Part shown: positions 16,112 to 24,589 of the stretch, one piece after another
How the letters are laid out: each line of letters starts with the position of its first letter
Position numbering within the stretch: position 1 is the stretch's first letter
Assembly (NCBI RefSeq): GCF_003751085.1
Contig: NZ_RJJY01000001.1
Location: 6,076,001-6,140,000, forward strand
Length of the DNA: 64,000 bases
Source: Micromonospora sp. Llam0
GTDB taxonomy: Bacteria; Actinomycetota; Actinomycetes; Mycobacteriales; Micromonosporaceae
Direction of reading: 5' to 3'
Notes under the pieces: generated by a model
Database searches by the model: none
Seen by the model: the letters and a program-made list of their open reading frames with translations, nothing else
Told to the model about the DNA's origin: nothing
Position numbers and translations under genes: made by a program

Positions 16112-18098
16112 CAAGATCCTCCGCCGCATTGAGATCCTCTGCAGGGTTCAGGACCGGGACGACCCAGCCGGCCCGGTGCAGCATGTCGAAGACCCGGTCG
16201 GCGAACGCCACCGAGATGGGAAGTTCGCTGGCCAGCGCCGCCCACCAGGCCGCGCTGCGGCGGCCACGCCGGCCGTCGACGGCTCGCAACAGCGTGAGTA
16301 CGCGGGCGTGGCTGCCGCCCCGGTCCTCAGCCAGGTGTTCGGCCAGCCAGGCGCGATCAGCGGCGGTAGCGGCCAGTGATCGGGGATTGACCGGGCCGAG
16401 CGCGGCGCGGGCCAGCACCGTACCCGACCCCTCGTCGGCGGTCGACGGCTCGGCGCCCAGCGCGCGTTCGCGGCCGGCGGCGGTCGCGCGGGCAGCGGCT
16501 GCGCGGTCCGCAGCGGTGGCGGACACGTCGGCCAGCCAGTGTGCCGTACGGACGATCTCCCCGGCCGGCACACCGGCGTGGGTCAGCGTGCCGACACATC
16601 TGCCGACGATTTCGCCGCAGTGTGCCACCCGCCGGCCGGATGCGGCGTCGCTGGCCGGGTCCAGCACCGGGCTGCCGTCGTCACCGTACGGGTACGGTGC
16701 CGGCGTACGCCGCCGGCCGGGCAGCGCCGCCAGGATGTGCCCGGCGGCCCAGCCGGCACACGCGTCGGCGACGTCGGCGGCCAACGCCGGGTCCGCGCGT
16801 CCGCGTACCGCCGCCACGGTCGAGGCCGCGACCGTGATGGTGCGACGCAGCTCAGCCGGGTCGACCATGTCGAGCGTGTCGGCCGAGGTGTGGTTGGTGC
16901 GGTCCGGCCAGTGCCCGAAGGACACCGTCGGGCACCCGGTCGGCGCGTCCGAGACGAGCGCGTGGTCGGATCCCCCGGAGAACGGTGCAATAGCCGTCTC
17001 CCCCGGTTCGCACGGCACCGCGCCGCTGTAGGACCGGGCCCGTGCCGGCATCAGGTCGGCGCAGCGTTCGGCCAGCGCCGGCAGAAACGACGGTACGTCA
17101 TCCGGCCCTCGTTCGATCATCAGCGAGCTGCCGCAGCGGTACGGGTCCTGCCCGGCCATGTCCACGTTGACTGCCAGGCTGGGCCGGGCCACGGCACCGC
17201 TGCCCACGAGATCGTGCAGGTACGCGGCGACACCGACGAACTCCGGTGCCCACAGGAAACGCAGATCCGGTCCGCCGGCGGGCCGGGCACCGAGCAACCG
17301 GGCGGTCGCGAGCAGCGCGGCGACGCCGGAGGCGTTGTCGTTGGCGCTGGGCCGGGGATGGCACAGGTGCGCCGAGAGCAGGAACTCGTCGCCGCCACCG
17401 TCGCCGGGCAGCACCCCGGTCACCACCGGCATGTCGGCCGTCGACTCGGCCACCGCCACCTCGACGGTGACCGCCTCGCCCCGGTCGGCGGCCGTGCTGA
17501 GCCGGGTGAGCTGCGCGGCGGTGAGGCTGAAGCCGGCCAACGCCGTACCGGGCAGCAGTTCCAGCCGGCCGACCTGGTCGGCGAAGCGGTCGGTCCGGGC
17601 GCTGAGCGGGTCTGCGGCGACCGCGACGGCGCCGCCGGCCGCCGCCCGTCGGGCGCATTCCGGAAACGGTACGCGGACGTCGTCCAGCAGCACGAGCGTG
17701 CCGGTCGCGTCAGCGCCGGCGCACATCGCCGACCAGCGCAGCAGTGGTACGGCGACGCCGCCGGCGCGGGTCGGTGCCGAGTACGCCGCGAGGGTGTACG
17801 GCTGCGCCGGATAGTCGATCAGCGTCTCGCCGCTGTGCCGGAGGCTGGCCCGGACCGGGGTCCACGACATCGGGGCCTGGTAGGTCCACCACCGCCGGGC
17901 CCCGTCTGCCGGGAACGTGTGCACGGTGACGTCGCGCAGGCCGGCGTCTGCCGCACGCTGTGCGACGTAGCCGGCTGCGGCGAGGATCCCGGCCGAGGCC
18001 TGGTAGCGATCGTGGCGGGCGACCTCCGCGACGTCGGCCATGGCAGCGGCGACGTCGATGCCCTCGTGCACCGCCGCGATCAGCTGGGACAGTCTCAT
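16089..18098 (-). CDS. M28/DUF4910-like aminopeptidase
   Basis: 669 aa. A PA-like insert (residues about 100-230) precedes the metal-site segment LLSAHLCHPRPSANDNASGV (241-260), with the metal-binding His and Asp254, then FLWAPEFVG (Glu286), NVDMAGQD, SGGSDHAL and TNHTSADTLDM, as in the DUF4910/M28 aminopeptidase group. About 200 C-terminal residues are helical and may be a winged-helix-like extension. Proteins of this kind occur in several natural-product clusters as peptide-trimming enzymes. Its start overlaps the preceding stop (TGATG) and its end overlaps the transporter, so it belongs to the operon. Confidence 0.85.
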   Translation of the reverse strand: MRLSQLIAAVHEGIDVAAAMADVAEVARHDRYQASAGILAAAGYVAQRAADAGLRDVTVHTFPADGARRWWTYQAPMSWTPVRASLRHSGETLIDYPAQPYTLAAYSAPTRAGGVAVPLLRWSAMCAGADATGTLVLLDDVRVPFPECARRAAAGGAVAVAADPLSARTDRFADQVGRLELLPGTALAGFSLTAAQLTRLSTAADRGEAVTVEVAVAESTADMPVVTGVLPGDGGGDEFLLSAHLCHPRPSANDNASGVAALLATARLLGARPAGGPDLRFLWAPEFVGVAAYLHDLVGSGAVARPSLAVNVDMAGQDPYRCGSSLMIERGPDDVPSFLPALAERCADLMPARARSYSGAVPCEPGETAIAPFSGGSDHALVSDAPTGCPTVSFGHWPDRTNHTSADTLDMVDPAELRRTITVAASTVAAVRGRADPALAADVADACAGWAAGHILAALPGRRRTPAPYPYGDDGSPVLDPASDAASGRRVAHCGEIVGRCVGTLTHAGVPAGEIVRTAHWLADVSATAADRAAAARATAAGRERALGAEPSTADEGSGTVLARAALGPVNPRSLAATAADRAWLAEHLAEDRGGSHARVLTLLRAVDGRRGRRSAAWWAALASELPISVAFADRVFDMLHRAGWVVPVLNPAEDLNAAEDLDAARHPG

Positions 18099-19996
18099 CA
18101 GCGGTCCGCCGGCCCGGGTCGGCCGGTGGCGGATCCGGCAGCGGCGGCCGTCGGGGCGGCGGCGAACGCGGCCAGGCGGGCCTCGGACAGCGGGACCGAC
18201 AGCCGCAGTAGCGCGCCCGGTGGGCCGCCGGGCGCCAGCGACGGCACCTGCTTGGCGAGCACCCCTCGGGCGGCCAGGATCCGGCGTACCCCGTCCTCAC
18301 CGGGCAGGGCCAGCCACGGCAGCCGGGGATCGGTCGGCAGCGGGGTGAGACCGGCGGCGATCAACTGCTCCTCGACGTACGGCTTCACCTGTGCGATCCG
18401 TTTCCGCAGTAATGCAAGCGGATCCCGCTGGGTGAGCAGCGCGGCGGCCAGGTCCAGGGCGAGTGCGCTGACCGCCAGCGGCGGTGCCACCTGCCGGACC
18501 ACATCGGCCAGGTCCGGTGCGGCGACGGCGTATCCGACCCGCAGCCCGCCGGCGCAGAACCCCTTCGACATGCTGCGGATGACGACTGTGCCGGGCAGCT
18601 CGTCGGTGAGCGGGGCGGCGCTCTGGTCAGGCGGTAGGTAGGCACCGAGTGTCTCGTCGACGACCAGCACACTGCCGACCGTGGCGCAGGCCTGCGCGAC
18701 CCGGCGCAGTTGGTCCCCGGTCCAGATCGGGCCGAGCAGGCCGGGCCGGTCGACCAGGGTCAGCACCGGCCGGTGCTGGGTCACGGCGGCCACCGCGTCC
18801 GACGGGTCGCGCAGCGACGTGGCCAGGACCTGGCCACCGGTGGCGCCGGGCAGCTCCGGATGGCCGACCAGGTCGACCAGGACGGTGCCGCCGTCGCCCA
18901 GTCGGGCCAGCGCGTGCAGCAGGCCGGTGGCGCCGGCACCGGCGGTGACCCGTTCGGGCGGCAGGTGCCGGCCCTGCGGCCAGCCCAGATACGCGGCGAC
19001 GAGGGGCGCGAGCCGCTGCGCCGCGTACGGGTCGGCGAGGTCGTAGCGGCGTGCCCGCTGGACTGCGGCCGGCCCGGTGGGCAGCGACGCCCACGCCGCG
19101 GCCAGCGCGGGTTCGACCGGTACGGCCTCATCGGGGGCGGCGCGCAGGTCGAGCGGCCCCGGTACGTGGTCGTCGGCAGGTGACGGGACTGGTGGCGTTG
19201 GCGTACGGTGGCCGTCGAGTGCCGAGGTCACCACCGGTGCCGGTCTGGCGACGAACTGGACGTAGCGGGCGTCCATGGTCAGTGTGGCACCTGCAGTGAA
19301 GTCCGCGTCGGTGCGGGCCACGGCGAACCCGGCCCGCGTCAGCAAGGTGGCCACCTCGGTCGGGTGGTAGAGGCGGACGTCGTCGGGCAGGACGGCGGTG
19401 GTGCCGTCGGGCCGGCGGACGTCGACCCGGCCGCTGCTGCGTCCGGTGGTCGGGTCGTAGCGGCGCTGAAAGTGGAACGCGGTGCCGCCGATGTCCGCGT
19501 GTGCCTCGTCCCGGTAGTGCCGGGCGATGGCGAGCACATTGGAATGGTCGAGGATGAGCGGACCGTCGGCGGGCAGCAGGCGGCGTACCGCGCGCAGCAG
19601 CCGGAGCTGATCGGCGTCGGTTCCCCAGCCGAACGCCTGCACGCAGATGGCCGCGTCGACGTCGGGCAGCCCCCACCCGGGCGGCTGCGCGCCGAGCAGG
19701 TCCACCCGGCGCAGGTCGAGTGTCACACCGGCGGCGTCGGCTGCGCTCGCGGCCCGCCGCAGCGCGTACCCGGACACGTCCACCCCGATGACGTCGAAGC
19801 CCTCGCGGGCCAGACCGACGGCGTGCCGGCCGACCCCGCAGCCCAGGTCGACCACGCGCCGGCCGGGGGCGTGGGTGGCCAGGACGTCCGCCAGGTAGGC
19901 GACCTCGGCGGCGGTGCGTTCGGCCGTGTACTCGTCGTCGGCGAACGTCCAGTAGTCAGCCGTGAAGTAACGCTCGTACCACGGGGTCGGCGGCAT
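18098..19996 (-). CDS. Methyltransferase-aminotransferase fusion protein
   Basis: 632 aa from the ATG at 19996; the frame is open further upstream but that part is antisense-like readthrough of the next gene. Residues 1-260: class I SAM methyltransferase (VVDLGCGVGRHAVGL, then VIGVDVSGYALRRA). Residues about 300-625: fold-type I PLP enzyme with VDETLGAYLPP and the lysine motif SMSKGFCAGGLRVGY, resembling histidinol-phosphate-type aminotransferases. The two are joined by a Pro-rich linker near 265-290. A fusion suggests sequential transamination and methylation on one amino-acid-derived unit. It is the middle gene of a tight minus-strand operon. Confidence 0.85.
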   Translation of the reverse strand: MPPTPWYERYFTADYWTFADDEYTAERTAAEVAYLADVLATHAPGRRVVDLGCGVGRHAVGLAREGFDVIGVDVSGYALRRAASAADAAGVTLDLRRVDLLGAQPPGWGLPDVDAAICVQAFGWGTDADQLRLLRAVRRLLPADGPLILDHSNVLAIARHYRDEAHADIGGTAFHFQRRYDPTTGRSSGRVDVRRPDGTTAVLPDDVRLYHPTEVATLLTRAGFAVARTDADFTAGATLTMDARYVQFVARPAPVVTSALDGHRTPTPPVPSPADDHVPGPLDLRAAPDEAVPVEPALAAAWASLPTGPAAVQRARRYDLADPYAAQRLAPLVAAYLGWPQGRHLPPERVTAGAGATGLLHALARLGDGGTVLVDLVGHPELPGATGGQVLATSLRDPSDAVAAVTQHRPVLTLVDRPGLLGPIWTGDQLRRVAQACATVGSVLVVDETLGAYLPPDQSAAPLTDELPGTVVIRSMSKGFCAGGLRVGYAVAAPDLADVVRQVAPPLAVSALALDLAAALLTQRDPLALLRKRIAQVKPYVEEQLIAAGLTPLPTDPRLPWLALPGEDGVRRILAARGVLAKQVPSLAPGGPPGALLRLSVPLSEARLAAFAAAPTAAAAGSATGRPGPADR

Positions 19997-20001
19997 GCCG
20001 G

Positions 20002-21216
20002 TCAGGACACGGTGGTGAGTTCGCGACGGGCGAAGAAATCGCAGACGTCGCAGAGGTCCGGCGCGTTGGCGACACCTTCCTGCTGCAGGTAGACCCCGCC
20101 GCAGACGCGGCAGGTCGCTTCCATGAAGGGGAACATGTAGCGCTGCATGTTCTCGAACGCGGAGAACATGTAGTAGTCGATGCCCGGCCACAGATCGAGC
20201 AGATGGTCGGTCATGGCGTACGACAGGGACCGCTCGTCCGGGCCGGTGGTGAACCGTCCCGGTGTGCCCTGTCGGTTCAGTTCCGGCGCGACCAGCTCCA
20301 GGTACAGCGTCAGTTCCTTCTTGGTGATCCGGTACAGCGGGAAGATGTACCGCAGGCCGCCAATTTGCCGGGTCGGGATGCCACCCATCCGGAATCCGCT
20401 GGTCATCCAAGTGACCATGCTGGCCAGCAGGTCGTCGGCGTTGAAGCCGAACGCCACCACGCCGGCGCCGCGCGCGTGTGCCTCCTCCTCCAGCATCCGC
20501 CGCAACACCTGGTGGCCGATGACCATCGTCAGGTGGCTGCCCTCGTCGCCGACGATCTCGTTCATCGAGTCGACGAACGTGCCGCGTAGCCGGAACGCCC
20601 GCTCCACGTCCGCCGCAGTCACGATGACCTGCTCGATCCCCAGCCGTTCGCCGGAGGCGCGGGCGGCGGCGAACGTCGCCGGCTCCTCCCAGTCGGGCAG
20701 GCCGGTGATGGTCACGGCCGTCATGTTCAGTGGCGGCAGTCGGTCTCTGGTCCGCTCCAGCAGGGTCAGGTAGGCGACGCTGTCCCGCCCGCCGGACAGC
20801 CCGACGATCACGTGGTCGCCGTCGCGCATCACCTCCCGGGACAGGACACTGTCGACGAACGCCTCCTCGACGTACTGGATGAAGGCAGCAGCGTCGAACT
20901 GCTCGCCCCGGACCTCGATGGCGCCCTTGTCGTCGAAGACGACGCTCTTGGTGTAAACCGGGTTGGGTACGCCGTAGACCTGCCGTTTCGGGCGGCGCAT
21001 CACATTCAGATCGTAATGCCGGACCTGCCGGACTTCGATGATGTCGTCGGCGCCGACAACCGTGGTGTCCTCCGACACCACCTGCCCATCGCGCCAGCTC
21101 AACACGGAGTTGACCGGGATACCGTTGCGGCGTAGCACGTCGACCAGAGGCTGCCCCGCCGTCGCAGCCAGTTCCTCGGTCGTGCCGACCTTCGTGTGGT
21201 AATAGACTGACGCCAT
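20002..21216 (-). CDS. Beta-grasp domain fused to a PP-loop ATPase with C-terminal zinc finger
   Basis: 404 aa from the ATG at 21216 (an earlier ATG at 21273 would run into the divergent gene). Residues 1-70 look like a ThiS/MoaD-type beta-grasp domain (QPLVDVLRRNGIPVNSVLSW, then DDIIEVRQVRHYD). Residues 130-350 form a PP-loop ATP pyrophosphatase with SGGRDS (141-146), most like TtcA/TtuA/CTU1 tRNA-thiolation enzymes. The C-terminus has two CxxC pairs (C369/C372, C389/C392). Between the PP-loop and the zinc finger there is no cysteine at all, so the Fe-S or catalytic cysteines of tRNA thiolases are missing. It heads the left operon. A role in ATP-dependent activation of a peptide or amino acid is inferred. 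Confidence 0.8.
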   Translation of the reverse strand: MASVYYHTKVGTTEELAATAGQPLVDVLRRNGIPVNSVLSWRDGQVVSEDTTVVGADDIIEVRQVRHYDLNVMRRPKRQVYGVPNPVYTKSVVFDDKGAIEVRGEQFDAAAFIQYVEEAFVDSVLSREVMRDGDHVIVGLSGGRDSVAYLTLLERTRDRLPPLNMTAVTITGLPDWEEPATFAAARASGERLGIEQVIVTAADVERAFRLRGTFVDSMNEIVGDEGSHLTMVIGHQVLRRMLEEEAHARGAGVVAFGFNADDLLASMVTWMTSGFRMGGIPTRQIGGLRYIFPLYRITKKELTLYLELVAPELNRQGTPGRFTTGPDERSLSYAMTDHLLDLWPGIDYYMFSAFENMQRYMFPFMEATCRVCGGVYLQQEGVANAPDLCDVCDFFARRELTTVS

Positions 21217-21222
21217 TGTCCA

Positions 21223-21253
21223 ACAATAGATCTCCGCCGGTGTCCGGTACAGT
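21223..21253. promoter_or_regulatory. Divergent -10 elements, possible leaderless transcription
   Basis: Only 43 bases separate the two divergent starts. On the plus strand TACAGT (21248-21253) ends 6 bases before the ATG at 21260; on the minus strand TATTGT (21228-21223) ends 6 bases before the ATG at 21216. Both spacings fit leaderless mRNAs, which are common in actinobacteria. No good -35 boxes are seen, so this is tentative. Confidence 0.3.
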
Positions 21254-21259
21254 GCGATC

Positions 21260-22279
21260 ATGGGCCGTACCATCGTCGTCGACCACTACGACGACCCACG
21301 GGCGGCGGCGCGGGCCGGGTGGGATGCGGTCGCCGGCAGCGATGACACACCGGTGTTCTATCAGGACGGTTACCTGTCGGCCTACCACGATGCGCCGCTC
21401 GCGCCGCTGGAGCGGCTCGGATACCTGGTGGCCCGGGAACCGGCCGGGCGGCCGGTGGCCGTGCTACCGGTCGCGCTGCACCGGCTCGCCGACCCGATCG
21501 GCGGGCTGCGGCGCCTGCATCCCGGCATCGAGCGGGACAGCGCGCTGCTCAGCCACGTCTGGCACTGCTACGACACCCAACTGCTCGGCGCGGTCGCCCG
21601 GACCGATGTGGTCACCGAACTGCTCGACACCCTGCGCCGGCTCGCCGCCGGCTGGGGAGCCCGCTGGTACGGGCTGGTCAATGTGGAGTCGTCCGGCCCG
21701 ACGGCGACCGCACTCGCCGCCGCCGGGCTGACCGGGAAGCATCTGGTGGACCGCTACTCCACCGACCTGACCGGCCTCACCTCGTACGAGGACTACCTTG
21801 CCCGGCTGGCTCCTCGGCCCCGGGCCAACCTGCGCCGCAACGAACGCCGGGCGGCCGACGCCGGTTTCGTCTGCGATGTGACCACACCGGACGGCGCTGA
21901 CCTGGTCGAGATCGCCGACCTGTGCGACCGGACCGCCGCCCGCTTCGGCAACGCCGGCTTCTACCCCGCCGAAACGTTCACCCGGTTCGTCACCGCCCTT
22001 GGCCCGGCCGCGCACGTGCTACGCATCCGCCAACGGGGCACGCTGGTCGCGGCCGGGGTGTGCCTGACCGACCAGCGCCGCTTCCACACCTGGACCTGCG
22101 GTGTCGAATACCGCGTCGACGGCAACGCCAGCCCGTACGCGGCGCTGTTCACCGAGTCGGTCCGGCTGGCGCTGCGGCTGGGCCGTCCGATCCTGGAGGG
22201 TGGGCGCAGCAACGACGTCTTCAAGCGTCGGCACGGACTGACCGCCCGCCGGCTCGACGCCTACGTGATGCGGCTGTGA
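21260..22279 (+). CDS. FemAB/GNAT-like acyl- or aminoacyl-transferase (Acetyltransf_6 type)
   Basis: 339 aa. The GNAT-like core with YEDYLARLAPRPRANLRRNE (helix before the split site), later AHVLRIRQRGTLVAAGVCL, and the closing LGRPILEGGRSNDVFKRRHG match the FemAB-like acetyltransferase group whose members move aminoacyl or acyl groups onto amino groups. It is the first gene of a two-gene unit on the opposite strand from the rest of the locus, and its stop overlaps the next start (GTGA). Whether the donor is aminoacyl-tRNA or an acyl-CoA cannot be read from the sequence. Confidence 0.75.
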   Translation: MGRTIVVDHYDDPRAAARAGWDAVAGSDDTPVFYQDGYLSAYHDAPLAPLERLGYLVAREPAGRPVAVLPVALHRLADPIGGLRRLHPGIERDSALLSHVWHCYDTQLLGAVARTDVVTELLDTLRRLAAGWGARWYGLVNVESSGPTATALAAAGLTGKHLVDRYSTDLTGLTSYEDYLARLAPRPRANLRRNERRAADAGFVCDVTTPDGADLVEIADLCDRTAARFGNAGFYPAETFTRFVTALGPAAHVLRIRQRGTLVAAGVCLTDQRRFHTWTCGVEYRVDGNASPYAALFTESVRLALRLGRPILEGGRSNDVFKRRHGLTARRLDAYVMRL

Positions 22280-23451
22280 GCTACCGGCTGCGCGTGCATC
22301 CGGGCATCGCCCCGCAGTGGGAGCGGCTGGCCGCTGGCGGGCCGATGCTGACCACACCGGGGTGGCTGCGCGCGATGGCTGGCCGGCTCGGTGGGCGCAC
22401 GCTCACCTTCGTCGTCGAACAGGGCGGGGAGGCGTGCCTGGCCGTGCACGCCACCGTGCAGCCCGCGCCCCGCCCTGGTGAACTGTTCGACCTGCACCAT
22501 GTACTGGTCAGTGAGGCTCCCGCGCTGCCGCTGACCGACGCGTCGCGGACCGCGCGGGCCGAGTTGTCGAGGCGGGCCGAGCTGTCCGGCCGGGCCGCGT
22601 CCGATCCGTCCCGTTGGACGCCGAACCTGCTGGTGATGCTGCCCGGCTACGAATGCCTCCCCGTCGGACCGGCCGCGGCCAGTCCGGCCGCGCCAGCGGT
22701 CGCCGTCGACGGCATCCTGGGCTGGGCCGCGGACGCCGGCATCGCGACGGTGGCCTTCCTCTACACCAGACCGGACGCGACGGCATTGACCGGCGCCCTG
22801 TCCGCAGCGGGGTTCCTCGCGATGCCACTGTCACTGACCTGGGACCTTCCGGTACCCAGCGGCGGGTTCGACGGCTATCTGGCGGCACTGCCCCGCAAAC
22901 GGGCGGCCGAAGCAGGGCGGGAGCTGGCCCGGCTCACCGCCAACGGCGTACGGCTGCGTCATCTGCACGCCGACGCGATCCCCCCGCTCGTGCCGGTGCT
23001 GGCCAGGCTGCGCGGCCAGTTGGTCAGCAAGTACCGGGGCGGCTGCGACGAGGTGGCCGAGCGCAGCCGGCTGGAATCGCTGCTGCACGACGTCGCCGAC
23101 GGCCGGGCCCAGGTGGTCCTCGCCGACGCCGGGGACGCCGTCGTCGGGTTCGCGCTGTTCGCGCCGTTCGCGGACGGGTGGCAGTGCCTGGCGCTCGGGT
23201 ACGACTACACCGATCGCCGGTCGCGGTTCGCGTACTTCGGCACGGCGTTCTACGGGGCGGTCCCACTCGCCTCGGCGCAGGGTGTCCGCCGGATCGGCTA
23301 CGGGCAGGGCTCGGCGCGGGCCAAACAGGACCGGGGATGTGTCGGTACGCCGCTGACGGCCTGGCTGCACTCGACCGATCCCGAGCTGATGGCTACGGCG
23401 CGGGCCGCCGCGACGGCGACCGTCCTCATCCCCGGACAGCGACCGTCCTGA
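22276..23451 (+). CDS. Second FemAB/GNAT-like transferase
   Basis: 391 aa from a GTG that overlaps the upstream stop; the frame is open further upstream but only as a shadow. It has a two-lobed layout: an N-terminal half with variable linkers and a C-terminal GNAT-like lobe with FDGYLAALPRKRAAEAGREL, ARLRGQLVSKYRG and VVGFALFAPFADGWQCLALG, then RIGYGQGSARAKQDRGC. The same family as the preceding protein but clearly diverged, so the pair may act in sequence or as a heterodimer. It ends 14 bases before the oppositely oriented NDK-like gene. Confidence 0.72.
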   Translation: MSYRLRVHPGIAPQWERLAAGGPMLTTPGWLRAMAGRLGGRTLTFVVEQGGEACLAVHATVQPAPRPGELFDLHHVLVSEAPALPLTDASRTARAELSRRAELSGRAASDPSRWTPNLLVMLPGYECLPVGPAAASPAAPAVAVDGILGWAADAGIATVAFLYTRPDATALTGALSAAGFLAMPLSLTWDLPVPSGGFDGYLAALPRKRAAEAGRELARLTANGVRLRHLHADAIPPLVPVLARLRGQLVSKYRGGCDEVAERSRLESLLHDVADGRAQVVLADAGDAVVGFALFAPFADGWQCLALGYDYTDRRSRFAYFGTAFYGAVPLASAQGVRRIGYGQGSARAKQDRGCVGTPLTAWLHSTDPELMATARAAATATVLIPGQRPS

Positions 23452-23465
23452 TCCCGGCGTCGGCG

Positions 23466-24371
23466 TCACCGGCGGGGCGGGAACCGGCGTGAAGTGGCGA
23501 GTACGAGGCGTTCCCACGGGTCGAGCCGGGCGCCGTGGACAGCGAGGAGGTCCTGCACCCGGGCCGGGTCGGGGCCCGGCCGGTCGGGGGTGAACTCGGC
23601 GGCCAGGACCGGCGCGAGCGGATGCCCGACGGCCAGCAGCCCGGCGGCCTTCTCGCCGGCCCCGGTGGCGGCGAGATCGCCGGGGTCACCCGCCAGCAGG
23701 TCGGCCGCGCTGCGGCGGGCGGAATCGGACAGCTCCGGCCACGCCAGGGCGAGAACCCGGGCGCGCAGGCCGGCCAGGACCTGCGGATATCCCCGGCGCT
23801 CGGCGGGAGCGCTCCGGCTGAGCAGATCAAGCAGGGTACGCAGGTCGGCCGGATCACCGCCGCTGTAGCCCGCGGACCCGCCGCCGCCGTAATCGCCGCC
23901 GGATCCGCCGTCGAAGCCGCCGTCGGTGAAAACCGCGCTTTCCCGCTGGGAGTCGGCCGGGGTGTCGGAGCTGTGCATCAGGGCCAGCATGACGTTGATG
24001 GAGCCGAGGTCGGCGCGGATCGTGCCAGGACTCGCCTCAGCGGGATCGCTCGCCCCTTTGGCCAGGCGCAGCCGCGTGTGGCTGGGGTGTCGCGGATCAG
24101 GCCGGACGTCGCGGACCAGGAGCGCCACCGTCGGGCCGAAGTCGAAGAGCTGGTCGACGAGGCGGTAGAGGTACGCCTTCCACACCTGCGTGATGTTGCG
24201 TTCGTGGAACGCGTCCAGGTTCGTCGGCCGGTGCCACAGCACGCGCCATGCCACTGGCTGAAACCCCTGAGCGACCACCCGGTCCATGATCGGACCGCCG
24301 AGGTGGCGGGCGAGGGCATCGGGGGCGAGCAGCATGAAGACCGTACGCTCCCAGTCGACTGCTTCACTCAC
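23466..24371 (-). CDS. Nucleoside-diphosphate-kinase-like protein with a C-terminal extension
   Basis: 301 aa, GTG start with AAGGAG 8 bases upstream. Residues 8-150 follow the NDK fold: VFMLLAPDALARHLGG, RLRLAKGASDPAEASPGTIR and NVMLALMHSSDTPADSQRE, where His133 occupies the phospho-histidine position. The NDK module is about 150 aa as usual, but a Gly-rich stretch (about 150-170) and a helical domain of about 130 residues follow. Its place at the end of the precursor operon suggests nucleotide-triphosphate chemistry on a peptide or intermediate, or use of the fold for phosphorylation. Housekeeping NDK is unlikely because the protein is divergent and extended. Confidence 0.8.
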   Translation of the reverse strand: MSEAVDWERTVFMLLAPDALARHLGGPIMDRVVAQGFQPVAWRVLWHRPTNLDAFHERNITQVWKAYLYRLVDQLFDFGPTVALLVRDVRPDPRHPSHTRLRLAKGASDPAEASPGTIRADLGSINVMLALMHSSDTPADSQRESAVFTDGGFDGGSGGDYGGGGSAGYSGGDPADLRTLLDLLSRSAPAERRGYPQVLAGLRARVLALAWPELSDSARRSAADLLAGDPGDLAATGAGEKAAGLLAVGHPLAPVLAAEFTPDRPGPDPARVQDLLAVHGARLDPWERLVLATSRRFPPRR

Positions 24372-24450
24372 GCGGAGGCTCCTTCGCCACGGAATGGTGC
24401 CGGGTGCGGCCCCGGGCCTGCCGGCTGCCGCACCCGTCGTCTGTTTCAGG

Positions 24451-24507
24451 TCACCGCTTCTTCTTTTTCACGACCGGGCGCCGTGTGTGGACAGCTTGGC
24501 GGTTCAT
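24451..24507 (-). CDS. Tiny basic peptide A (18 aa), candidate scaffold or precursor peptide
   Basis: Encodes MNRQAVHTRRPVVKKKKR. The ATG is preceded at 5 bases by AGGAGG within GGAAGGAGGC, one of the strongest ribosome binding sites in the window. It aligns without gaps to peptide B: shared MNR at 1-3, RRP at 9-11 and VKKK at 13-16. The C-terminus is a run of basic residues. It lies between peptide B and the NDK-like gene, all on the same strand. Too small for standard gene finding; the conserved pattern plus the binding site are the evidence. Confidence 0.6.
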   Translation of the reverse strand: MNRQAVHTRRPVVKKKKR

Positions 24508-24589
24508 CCTGGCCTCCTTCCCGGGTGAGCGCTGGATGATCCGTCGGTTGGCGGATCAGCGAGCGGTTGTGCGGCCGGCAAGGGGATGG

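Noticed and set aside
16539..18641. 700-codon plus-strand frame antisense to the M28-like peptidase
   Set aside because: Arg/Gly/Pro-rich with no domain pattern; the minus-strand peptidase and fusion enzyme explain the region.
18098..21388. Single minus-strand frame of 1,096 codons covering methyltransferase-aminotransferase and beyond
   Set aside because: Upstream of the ATG at 19996 it is an out-of-frame shadow of the PP-loop gene, which has its own clear motifs.
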